From NCBI GenBank assembly GCA_031404155.1, contig JANNGZ010000301.1, positions 1 to 26,222 of the forward strand: 26,222 nucleotides of DNA, given 5' to 3'. Shown here piece by piece: positions 1 through 6,744 of this stretch; the first letter of the stretch is position 1, and each line of letters begins with the position of its first letter. Source of the DNA: JANNGZ01 sp031404155. Its GTDB lineage: Bacteria > Pseudomonadota > Gammaproteobacteria > Burkholderiales > Burkholderiaceae_C. The notes under the pieces were generated by a model. It ran no database searches, was not told where the DNA came from, and saw only the letters and a list, made by a program, of their open reading frames with translations. The position numbers and the translations under genes were made by a program.

Positions 1-1173
1 CTCACCGTGACCTACCTGACCGACGCGCACCGCGCCTGCGCGGCGCAGATCGCGGCGCGGATGCGCGACTGCGGCTTCGACGCGGTGCAGATCGACGCGG
101 TGGGCAACGTCGTCGGTCGTTACCACGCGGCACACGACGGCGCGCGCGCGCTGCTGACCGGCAGCCACTACGACACCGTGCGCAATGGCGGCAAGTACGA
201 CGGGCGCCTGGGCATCCTGGTGCCGATGGCCTGCGTGCGAGAGCTGCACCGCGCCGGCCGGCGCCTGCCCTTCGGCGTCGAGGTGGTGGGCTTCGCCGAA
301 GAAGAAGGCCAGCGCTACAAGGCCACGTTTCTCGGCTCCGGCGCGCTCGCCGGCCAGTTCGATCCGGCGTGGCTGGCGCAGACCGATGTTGACGGCGTGA
401 GCATGCGGGATGCGATGCGGGCCGCGGAGCTGCCGGCATCGCTCGACGCGATCGCCGCGCTCAAGCGCGACCCCTCGCGCTACCTCGGCTTCGTCGAGGT
501 GCATATCGAGCAGGGCCCGGTGCTCAATGAGCTGGACCTGCCGCTGGGCATCGTGACCTCGATCAACGGCAGCGTGCGCTACCTGTGCGAGATCGTCGGC
601 ATGGCCAGCCACGCCGGCACCACGCCGATGGACCGCCGGCGCGACGCCGCCACCGCGGCCGCCGAACTCGCGCTTTGCGTCGAGAAGCGCGGCGGTGCCG
701 CGCCGCACCTGGTGGCCACCGTCGGCATGCTCGAAGTGCCCAACGGTTCGATCAACGTGGTGCCCGGGCGCTGCAAGTTCAGCCTCGACATCCGCGCCAC
801 CACCAACGCGGTGCGCGACGCCTGCGCTGCCGACGTGCGTGCCGAGCTGGCGCGCATCTGCGAGCGGCGCGGCCTGCATTTCAAGCTCGAAGAAACCATG
901 TGCGCCGCTGCGGCACCGAGCGACCCCGCCTGGCAGGCGCGCTGGGAGCGCGCGGTGCAGGCGCTCGGCTTGCCCGCGCACCGCATGCCCAGCGGCGCCG
1001 GCCACGACGCGATGAAGCTGCACGAGGCCATGCCGCAGGCGATGCTCTTCATGCGCGGCCTGAACGCCGGCATCAGCCACAACCCGCAGGAGTCGATCAC
1101 CAACGACGACACCGAGCTGTGTGTGCGTGCGTTGCAGAACCTGCTCGAAAACCTTGCCCTGGAACTGAAATGA
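1..1173 (+). CDS. Zn-dependent M20 hydrolase, allantoate amidohydrolase / N-carbamoyl-amino-acid hydrolase type (5' end outside window)
   Basis: Binuclear-metal amidase of the peptidase M20 family. Relatives hydrolyse allantoate, N-carbamoyl-L-amino acids or beta-ureidopropionate in the cytoplasm, releasing ammonia and CO2. The frame is open to base 1, so 390 codons are visible and the N-terminus is missing; the GTG at position 7 is inside the domain and is not taken as the start. Counting from the first visible codon, metal-ligand motifs are GSHYDTV (His near 56), KYDGRLG (Asp near 67), FAEEEG (Glu near 100-101), VHIEQGP (His near 168) and the C-terminal SHNPQE (His near 360). SHAGTTPMDRR of the dimerisation/substrate lid is also present. 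The stop overlaps the next start as ATGA, so the two hydrolases are translationally coupled. In some Burkholderiales such a domain is fused behind a UraD domain; that cannot be judged here. The family is secure, the exact substrate is not. Confidence 0.9.
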   Translation, partial: LTVTYLTDAHRACAAQIAARMRDCGFDAVQIDAVGNVVGRYHAAHDGARALLTGSHYDTVRNGGKYDGRLGILVPMACVRELHRAGRRLPFGVEVVGFAEEEGQRYKATFLGSGALAGQFDPAWLAQTDVDGVSMRDAMRAAELPASLDAIAALKRDPSRYLGFVEVHIEQGPVLNELDLPLGIVTSINGSVRYLCEIVGMASHAGTTPMDRRRDAATAAAELALCVEKRGGAAPHLVATVGMLEVPNGSINVVPGRCKFSLDIRATTNAVRDACAADVRAELARICERRGLHFKLEETMCAAAAPSDPAWQARWERAVQALGLPAHRMPSGAGHDAMKLHEAMPQAMLFMRGLNAGISHNPQESITNDDTELCVRALQNLLENLALELK

Positions 1174-2429
1174 GCTTCGCCGAATACGCCGCCATCGACC
1201 ACTGGATCGACAGCCACTTCGACGAGGAAGTCCGCTTCCTGCAGGCCCTGGTGCAGGTGCCCACCGACACGCCGCCCGGCCACAACGCGCCGCATGCCGA
1301 GCGCACCGCCGAGTTGCTCGCCGGCTTCGGGCTGGAGGCCGAAAAACACCCGGTGCCGGAGGCCGAAGTGCAGGCCCAGGGCATGCAGTCGGTCACCAAC
1401 CTGGTCGTGCGCCGGCGCTTCGGCGCGGGCGGCCAGACCATCGCGCTGAACGCGCATGGCGACGTGGTGCCGCCCGGCGACGGCTGGACTCAGCGCCCCT
1501 ATGGCGGCGAGGTGGTGAACGGCAAGCTCTACGGCCGCGCCGCCGCGGTGAGCAAGAGCGACTTCGCGACCTACACCTTTGCGCTGCTCGCGATCGAGGC
1601 GCTGCACACGACTCAGGGCCGTGAACGCAGCGGCCCGGTGCTGCGCGGCAGCGTCGAACTGCACTTCACCTACGACGAAGAATTCGGCGGCGAGCTCGGC
1701 CCGGGCTGGCTGCTGAAAAATGGCCTCACAAAACCCGACCTGCTGATCGCCGCGGGTTTCAGCTACCAGGTGGTCACCGCGCACAACGGCTGCCTGCAAA
1801 TGGAAGTCACGCTGCACGGGCTGGCCTCGCATGCGGCCTACCCGGAGACGGGTGTGGACGCGCTGCAGGCCGCCAACCAACTGCTCACCGCCTTGTACGA
1901 GCACAACGCGGTGCTGCGCGACCGCCGCTCGCGGGTGGCCGGCATCACCCACCCCTACCTGAACGTGGGCCGTATCGAAGGCGGCAGCAATACCAACGTG
2001 GTGCCGGGCAAGGTGGTGCTGAAGCTGGACCGGCGGCTGATTCCGGAAGAGGACATGGACCAGGTCGAGGCCGAGGTGCGCGCGCTGATCCAGAGCACCG
2101 CCAGCCGTTGCCCCGGGGTTCGCGTGGAAATCCGGCGCCTGCTGCGCGCCGAACCGCTGCAACCCCTGCCCGGCAACGCGGCGCTGGTGGCCGCCATCCA
2201 GCAACACGGGCGGGAAATCTTCGGCGAGCCGATCCCCGAATCCGGCACGCCGCTGTACACCGATGTGCGGCTCTATGGCGCGGCCGGGGTGCCGGCGGTC
2301 ATCTATGGTGCCGGGCCGCGCAGCGTGCTCGAAAGCAACGCCAAACGCGCCGACGAGCACCTGGTGCTGGCTGACCTGCGGCGCGCCACCCAGGTGGTGG
2401 CGCGCACCTTGTTCGACCTGCTGCGCTGA
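1170..2429 (+). CDS. M20 family metallopeptidase (ArgE/DapE/ACY1-like deacylase)
   Basis: A 419-residue ArgE/DapE/aminoacylase-1-like hydrolase, probably cytoplasmic, cleaving an amide bond with two metal ions. The start is the ATG that overlaps the preceding stop (ATGA); the longer open frame upstream lies antiparallel to nothing real but inside the previous gene. Visible motifs: NAHGDVVPPG (His96, Asp98), VSKSD (bridging Asp131), TYDEEFGG (Glu170 catalytic, Glu171 ligand), the dimerisation-domain segment LASHAAYP (His near 221) and a C-terminal DEHL (His near 399). The place where family members usually carry an acidic ligand in a GE/GEP-type segment reads IAAGFSYQVV here, so one ligand may be substituted or supplied from elsewhere. 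It sits between another M20 amidase and an ABC importer, suggesting sequential hydrolysis of an imported amide or ureido compound. Substrate unknown. Confidence 0.88.
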   Translation: MSFAEYAAIDHWIDSHFDEEVRFLQALVQVPTDTPPGHNAPHAERTAELLAGFGLEAEKHPVPEAEVQAQGMQSVTNLVVRRRFGAGGQTIALNAHGDVVPPGDGWTQRPYGGEVVNGKLYGRAAAVSKSDFATYTFALLAIEALHTTQGRERSGPVLRGSVELHFTYDEEFGGELGPGWLLKNGLTKPDLLIAAGFSYQVVTAHNGCLQMEVTLHGLASHAAYPETGVDALQAANQLLTALYEHNAVLRDRRSRVAGITHPYLNVGRIEGGSNTNVVPGKVVLKLDRRLIPEEDMDQVEAEVRALIQSTASRCPGVRVEIRRLLRAEPLQPLPGNAALVAAIQQHGREIFGEPIPESGTPLYTDVRLYGAAGVPAVIYGAGPRSVLESNAKRADEHLVLADLRRATQVVARTLFDLLR

Positions 2430-2582
2430 AAAACCGGCCCACGCTGGTGCAAGCCCCGAGGGTCAGCCGGGCACGCGGCTTGCAAAATCGAGCTTGAGAA
2501 CCGCGCCTGAGCGCCGCACCCCGAGAAGGGCACGCGGCCGCTTGCGCAGCCCACCCCCCGAACCCCGCCGGAGCCCCAACAG

Positions 2583-3641
2583 ATGACCCTCGCCCCCTTC
2601 ACGCGCCGCGCCGCGCTTGTTTGTTCTGCCGCACTCGCCGCCGCGCTTGTCACGTCACTCGCCAGCGCCCCCGCGTTCGCACAAACCCCGATCAAGTTCC
2701 AGCTCGACTGGCGCTTCGAAGGCCCGGCCGCGCTGTTCCTCGCATCGCAGGCCAAGGGCTACTACAAAGCCGCCGGGCTGGACGTGACCATCGACGCCGG
2801 CAACGGCTCGGGCGGCACCGTGACACGCGTCGCCTCGGGCACCTACGACATGGGATTCGCCGACATGGCCGCGCTGATGGAGTTCGTGGCCAACAACCCC
2901 GACGCGCCGAACAAGCCGGTGGCGGTGATGATGGTCTACAACAACACGCCGGCCGCGGTGCTGGCGCTGAAGAAGAGCGGCATCACCAAGCCGAGCGACC
3001 TCAACGGCAAGAAGCTCGGCGCGCCCGGCTTCGACGCCGGGCGCAAGGCCTTCCCGATCTTTGCCAAGGCCAACAACATCTCCGGTGTGCAGTGGACCAG
3101 CATGGACCCGCCGCTGCGCGAAACCATGCTGGTGCGCGGCGACATCGAAGCCATCACCGGCTTCTCGTTCACCTCGCTGCTCAACCTGGAAGCGCGCGGC
3201 GTGAAAGCCGAGGACATCGTGGTGCTGCCCTTCCCGGCACATGGCGTGAAGCTGTATGGCAACGTCATCATCGCGACGCCGAAGATGATCAAGGAGAACC
3301 CGGCCGCGGTGAAAGCTTTCCTGGCCGCGTTCGCCAAGGGCGCCAAGGAGGTGATGGCCAACCCCGACCCGGCGATCGAGTACGTGAAGGCACGCGACGG
3401 CATCATCAATGTGGACCTGGAAAAGCGCCGCCTGCGCATGGCCATCGACAGCGTGGTGGCCAGCCCCGACGCCCGCGCCGAAGGTTTCGGCCAGGCGGTG
3501 CCCGGCCGCATGGCGCTGATGGCCTCGCAGGTGTCGGACGCGTTCAACACCAAGACCCGCATCGACGCGAGCGCGGTGTGGACCGATGCCTACCTGCCCT
3601 CGAAGGCGGAGCTGAACATCCTGCCGCCGGCGAAGAAGTGA
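2583..3641 (+). CDS. ABC transporter substrate-binding protein, NMT1/SsuA-like
   Basis: Periplasmic binding protein of 352 residues from the NMT1/THI5/SsuA superfamily, whose members bind nitrate, aliphatic sulfonates, thiamine precursors, pyrimidines or hydantoin-like compounds. A Sec signal peptide is clear: Arg-Arg near residue 8, a hydrophobic Ala/Leu stretch and a probable cleavage after AFA at residue 33. The mature part opens with the family pattern IKFQLDWRFEGPAALFLA, followed by KGYYKAAGLDVTIDAGNGSG. The GGAG near 2568 supports the ATG. It follows the M20 pair after 153 bp with no gene and precedes the cognate ATPase after a repeat-rich gap, which would fit higher expression of the binding protein than of the membrane parts. 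Ligand not determinable; the flanking amidases favour a nitrogen-rich amide or ureido compound. Confidence 0.88.
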   Translation: MTLAPFTRRAALVCSAALAAALVTSLASAPAFAQTPIKFQLDWRFEGPAALFLASQAKGYYKAAGLDVTIDAGNGSGGTVTRVASGTYDMGFADMAALMEFVANNPDAPNKPVAVMMVYNNTPAAVLALKKSGITKPSDLNGKKLGAPGFDAGRKAFPIFAKANNISGVQWTSMDPPLRETMLVRGDIEAITGFSFTSLLNLEARGVKAEDIVVLPFPAHGVKLYGNVIIATPKMIKENPAAVKAFLAAFAKGAKEVMANPDPAIEYVKARDGIINVDLEKRRLRMAIDSVVASPDARAEGFGQAVPGRMALMASQVSDAFNTKTRIDASAVWTDAYLPSKAELNILPPAKK

Positions 3642-3681
3642 ATCGACTCCCTCCCTTGACGGGGAAGGGTTCCGATTCACT

Positions 3682-3786
3682 CCCTCCCCCTTGACGGGGG
3701 AGGGTTAGGGTGGGGGTGAGGAGCGCCACCCCCGCCACCAAAACGAACACACACCCCCACCCTGCCCTCCCCATCAAGGGGGAGGG
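3682..3786. repeat. GC-rich inverted repeat between binding-protein and ATPase genes
   Basis: Left arm 3682-3718 and right arm 3752-3786 are near-perfect reverse complements (arms contain CCCTCCCCCTTGA and GGGTGGGGGTG), with a 33-nt spacer. A third, partial direct copy lies at about 3649-3672. Each arm also holds a small internal dyad, CCCTCC..GGGAGGG. In RNA it would form a long hairpin between the two cistrons. The right arm ends in GGAGGG, 7 nt before the ATPase ATG, so the repeat itself supplies that gene's ribosome binding site. It looks like a dispersed extragenic palindromic element and may stabilise the upstream message or attenuate the downstream one (inference). Confidence 0.8.
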
Positions 3787-3793
3787 TTCCAAG

Positions 3794-4606
3794 ATGTCCC
3801 CTTTCGTCGACTTCCAGAACGTCTGGCTCGCCTACAACGACGAGCTGCTCGGCGAAGGCAAGTACGCGGTCGAAGACATCTCGCTGCAAGTCGAGCAAGG
3901 GGCCTTCATCGCGATCGTCGGCCCGTCGGGTTGCGGCAAGTCGACCTTCATGAAGCTCACCACCGGGCTGAAGATGCCGAGCCGCGGCTCGGTCCGCATC
4001 GACGGCCAACCGGTGACCGGCCCCTTGAAGATCAGCGGCATGGCCTTCCAGGCACCGAGCCTGCTGCCCTGGCGCACCACGGTGGACAACGTGCTGCTGC
4101 CGCTGGAGATCGTCGAGCCCTACCGCTCGAACTTCAAGGCCAGGCGCCGCGAGTACGAGGCCAAGGCGAGAGCGCTGTTGCAGAGCGTGGGCCTGGGCGG
4201 CTACGAAGACAAGTTTCCCTGGCAGCTTTCCGGCGGCATGCAGCAGCGCGCGAGCATCTGCCGCGCGCTGGTGCACGAGCCCAAGATGTTATTGCTCGAC
4301 GAGCCCTTCGGCGCGCTCGACGCCTTCACCCGCGAGGAGCTCTGGTGCGCGCTGCGCGATTTGCAAGCGGCGCAGAAATTCAATGTCATCCTGGTCACGC
4401 ACGACCTGCGCGAGAGTGTGTTTCTCGCCGACACGGTGTACGTGATGAGCAAGAGCCCGGGCCGCTTCGTCGTCAAGCGCGAGATCGATCTGCCGCGCCC
4501 GCGCGACCTGGAGATCACGTACACGCCGAAGTTCACCGACATCGTGCATGAGCTGCGCGGGCATATCGGCGCGGTGCGGAAAACCGCGGCGGTGGTGGCG
4601 CCGTGA
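3794..4606 (+). CDS. ABC transporter ATP-binding protein, nitrate/sulfonate/taurine (SsuB/TauB) type
   Basis: A 270-residue cytoplasmic ATPase driving the importer formed with the adjacent binding protein and permease. All nucleotide-binding motifs are intact: Walker A GPSGCGKST at residues 43-51, Q-loop Gln86, signature LSGGMQQR from 145, Walker B LLLDEP at 166-171, D-loop GALDAFTR and the switch His203 in VTHD. The length and the sequence LLPWRTTVDNVLLPLEI after the Q-loop fit the SsuB/TauB/NrtD branch. I chose ATG 3794 rather than upstream in-frame codons because translation from there begins with the standard family N-terminus and is preceded by GGAGGG; the upstream in-frame stretch is made of the palindromic repeat. 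Confidence 0.92.
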   Translation: MSPFVDFQNVWLAYNDELLGEGKYAVEDISLQVEQGAFIAIVGPSGCGKSTFMKLTTGLKMPSRGSVRIDGQPVTGPLKISGMAFQAPSLLPWRTTVDNVLLPLEIVEPYRSNFKARRREYEAKARALLQSVGLGGYEDKFPWQLSGGMQQRASICRALVHEPKMLLLDEPFGALDAFTREELWCALRDLQAAQKFNVILVTHDLRESVFLADTVYVMSKSPGRFVVKREIDLPRPRDLEITYTPKFTDIVHELRGHIGAVRKTAAVVAP

Positions 4607-4633
4607 GCCTGCCGCCGAGCCGCCTCAAGGCGG

Positions 4634-4677
4634 GCTGCTCCCCCCCGGGGGGACGACGCCAGGCGTCTAGGGGGCGA
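4634..4677. repeat. Single inverted relative of the 82-bp ahcY repeat, upstream of the permease gene
   Basis: Read on the minus strand, this stretch follows the same order of blocks as the 82-bp unit downstream of ahcY: CGCCCCC, an ACGCC..GGCGT dyad, a C-run/G-run hairpin, then GAGCAG. It is therefore a diverged copy in opposite orientation. It fills most of the 73-bp ATPase-permease gap, and its last bases (AGGGGG at 4669-4674, 5 nt before the ATG) are the only plausible ribosome binding site for the permease. Confidence 0.6.
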
Positions 4678-4679
4678 AT

Positions 4680-5450
4680 ATGAGAATCGGCAAGAACGCG
4701 GAGCGCTGGTCGCCATTGATCCTGCTCGCGGCGGTGCTGCTGCTCTGGCAGTTTGTCTGCTGGGCCTTCAGCATCCCCGAATTCATCTTCCCGAGCCCGT
4801 GGCAGATCGGCGTCTCCTTCGCCGAATTCAGTGGCCCGCTGCTCGAAGCGGCCTGGAAAACCTTCTGGGTCACGATGCTCGGCTTCGGCTTGTCGATCGT
4901 GGTCGGCGTGCTGCTCGGCTTCCTCGTCGGCAGCTCGCGGCTCGTCTACACCGCCCTCTTCCCGCTGCTGGTCGCGTTCAACGCGGTGCCCAAGGCGGCG
5001 ATCGTGCCGATCCTGGTGGTCTGGTTCGGCATCGGCCTGGGGCCCGGCATCCTCACCGCGTTCCTGATCAGCTTCTTCCCGATCACGGTCAACATCGCCA
5101 CCGGCCTGGCCACGCTCGAACCCGAGCTCGAAGACGTGCTGCGCGTGCTCGGCGCCAAACGCTGGGACGTGCTGGTGAAGGTCGGCCTGCCGCGCTCGAT
5201 GCCCTACTTCTACGGCTCGCTGAAGATCGCGATCACGCTCGCCTTCGTCGGCACCGTGCTCGCCGAAATGACCGCCGGCGATTCGGGCATCGGCTACCTG
5301 ATGCAAACCGCCGGCAGCCAGCAGCGCATGCCGCTGGCCTTCGCCGGCCTGGTCACCATCGGCGTGATGGCGATGGCGATGTACGAGCTGTTTTCCTGGG
5401 TCGAGAAGCGCACCACGGGGTGGGCACACCGGGGGTCGCAGGCGGGGTGA
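4680..5450 (+). CDS. ABC transporter permease, SsuC/TauC type
   Basis: A 256-residue inner-membrane permease of the binding-protein-dependent (BPD_transp_1) family. Hydrophobic helices are visible at about residues 12-30, 62-83, 91-115, 121-141, 183-198 and 220-238. The cytoplasmic EAA-type coupling loop is at about 147-171 (LEPELEDVLRVLGAKRWDVL, then KVGLP), where the ATPase docks. The NAVPKAAIVPILVVWFGIG segment is typical of the nitrate/sulfonate branch. It completes the importer begun at 2583 and is the last gene of this plus-strand run; the next gene is convergent after 133 bp. No binding-protein duplicate is seen, so it probably works as a homodimer. Confidence 0.92.
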   Translation: MRIGKNAERWSPLILLAAVLLLWQFVCWAFSIPEFIFPSPWQIGVSFAEFSGPLLEAAWKTFWVTMLGFGLSIVVGVLLGFLVGSSRLVYTALFPLLVAFNAVPKAAIVPILVVWFGIGLGPGILTAFLISFFPITVNIATGLATLEPELEDVLRVLGAKRWDVLVKVGLPRSMPYFYGSLKIAITLAFVGTVLAEMTAGDSGIGYLMQTAGSQQRMPLAFAGLVTIGVMAMAMYELFSWVEKRTTGWAHRGSQAG

Positions 5451-5583
5451 TTCGAGGGCGGGCGAGCGGCCTCATCGCCCCGCCGGCCCCGCAACGCCAT
5501 CGTTGAGGCGGTCGACGCAACCCTCGTGCTCGGCCGCGGCCGGCCCTCCGCGGTCGCGGCGGGCGGGTCGCTTGCGTCGGCGC

Positions 5584-6507
5584 CTATCGATGCAGCAGGC
5601 CGATCTTGATTTCGCGTGCGGCCACCAGGCCCGAGCCGATCTCGTCGTCCGACAAGGCGTCCAGCGCAAACGCCGTCGTGCCCTCCATCGTGGTCTTGCG
5701 GATCGAACGCGCCTTGGCGCGCATGCCGCGCGTGCGCTCGTCGCCGCAGTCGCCGATGCGAAGCGCGTGAGCGGCCGCGGTGGGGGTGGCGGTCGCGGCG
5801 GCGGTCTTGAGGATCCTGCGGGTGGCCGCGGCCAGCGTCGGCGTGCTGCACGGCTGGAGCACCAGCTTCAGCGTCTCCTTGCCCTTGGTGTCCACGAACT
5901 GGTACGGCCCCAGCGCCGCAAGCTGGCCGGCGGCGAGTTCGATGCTGTCGATGCGCGACTCGCCGCCGTGCGGGTCGACGTTGAAGACCTGCACGCGGCC
6001 GGGCAATGTCGTGCGGTAGAGGACCTGGAAGCGGTCTCCGGTGGCGAAGACATGGCGGGCCGGGTCCACCGCCGTCGCGCTGCCGTCGCGCCCGATGTGC
6101 TGGACCTCGTAGGCGGCGCCTGCATGCAGCGCGCTGCGCCCTTCCTGGTCGCGGCTGGAGGGCCCTGGCCGGCCCGCGATCGACTGGTCGGCATTCGGTT
6201 CGTCGCTGAACCACCTGGCGATCGAGCCACCGAACCCTTGCGACAGCGCGTTGCCGATGCCGCTGCCCAGGCCTTGTGCAATCAAGGCCGTGAGCGTGCC
6301 GACGAAGAGGCTGCGCGTGCCGGGCCGCTGCACCACCGTGCCGGCGTAGGGGTTCTGCGCATAGGGGTCGAGCGGGCCAGCCGGGTTCTGCGGGTCCAGC
6401 GACTGCGCCTGCACGGAGGCGGCGAGCACCAGCGCGAAAAGAAACAGGGCGGTGCGAGCAGCCTTCGTCGCGGTGCGCGCGCGCGGCGAGGTGTTGGGTT
6501 TAAGCAT
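5584..6507 (-). CDS. Secreted DUF4384-like protein, putative member of the ECF regulon
   Basis: Exported protein of 307 residues. The chosen ATG is preceded by CCTGGAG and begins a signal peptide (basic n-region, then ALFLFALVLAASVQA, cleavage near residue 34); the longer open frame upstream has no such features. Residues 65-100 are Gly/Ala-rich and amphipathic, possibly membrane-associating. Residues about 150-220 (ATGDRFQVLYRTTLPGRVQV, then FNVDPHGG and the following strands) match the pattern of DUF4384, a beta-rich domain frequently found fused to or beside bacterial caspase-like peptidases. A basic tail ends in LLHR. Its promoter region carries the 33-bp element shared with the two cysteine-rich secreted genes near the sigma-factor operon, which links it to that system although it lies about 16.5 kb away. 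Function unknown; the domain call is by pattern only. Confidence 0.75.
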   Translation of the reverse strand: MLKPNTSPRARTATKAARTALFLFALVLAASVQAQSLDPQNPAGPLDPYAQNPYAGTVVQRPGTRSLFVGTLTALIAQGLGSGIGNALSQGFGGSIARWFSDEPNADQSIAGRPGPSSRDQEGRSALHAGAAYEVQHIGRDGSATAVDPARHVFATGDRFQVLYRTTLPGRVQVFNVDPHGGESRIDSIELAAGQLAALGPYQFVDTKGKETLKLVLQPCSTPTLAAATRRILKTAAATATPTAAAHALRIGDCGDERTRGMRAKARSIRKTTMEGTTAFALDALSDDEIGSGLVAAREIKIGLLHR

Positions 6508-6536
6508 GGTGGGCTCCAGGGCAGCTTGTTCGATAG

Positions 6537-6569
6537 CCCTGAGTGGCGACCCGCGCCGATTCGTTTCAA
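6537..6569 (-). promoter_or_regulatory. Putative ECF sigma promoter P1
   Basis: Read on the minus strand: TTGAAACGAAT at 6569-6559, then CCACTCAGGG at 6546-6537. The first base of TTGAAA is exactly 23 nt before the CCACTCA block, the same as in the elements at 21914-21946 and 22879-22911. The -10-like part ends 29 nt before the ATG at 6507, leaving room for a short leader with GGAG. Assignment to the ECF factor at 23076 is inference. Confidence 0.65.
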
Positions 6570-6591
6570 CCGGCCGGCCGTGCAGCGAATC

Positions 6592-6744
6592 AGAGACTGA
6601 GAGTTTTTCGAGCGTGTCCGAGCAGCGCACCAGGGCGTGCCCAATCTAGGCGCAAAGCACAGCCATAGCGCGGGCCATGGCGAGCATTTGCAACGACGAG
6701 CGGGTGCGTGATGAGCGGGCACGATCGAAAGACTCTCAGCCTCT
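6592..6744. repeat. MITE-like element with imperfect terminal inverted repeats
   Basis: Left arm 6592-6625 and the reverse complement of right arm 6711-6744 match at 27 of 34 positions (both contain CTGAGAGT..TTTCGA), and the similarity continues inward through CGCACC after a 2-nt shift. The enclosed 85 nt show no gene. The right arm overlaps the stop codon of the molybdopterin oxidoreductase gene. A third copy of the arm, 33/34 identical to the right arm, lies at 18962-18995. No clear target-site duplication is seen. Confidence 0.65.

Noticed and set aside
2430..2582. Repeated GGGCACGCGGC...TTGC segments upstream of the binding-protein gene as operator sites
   Set aside because: The two copies differ by a 3-nt insertion and no promoter or dyad symmetry supports an operator.
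5451..5583. Bidirectional terminator between the permease and DUF4384-like genes (CGACGCAA / TTGCGTCG)
   Set aside because: The 8-bp arms are about 50 nt apart, there is no T-run, and such pairings are common by chance at this GC content.
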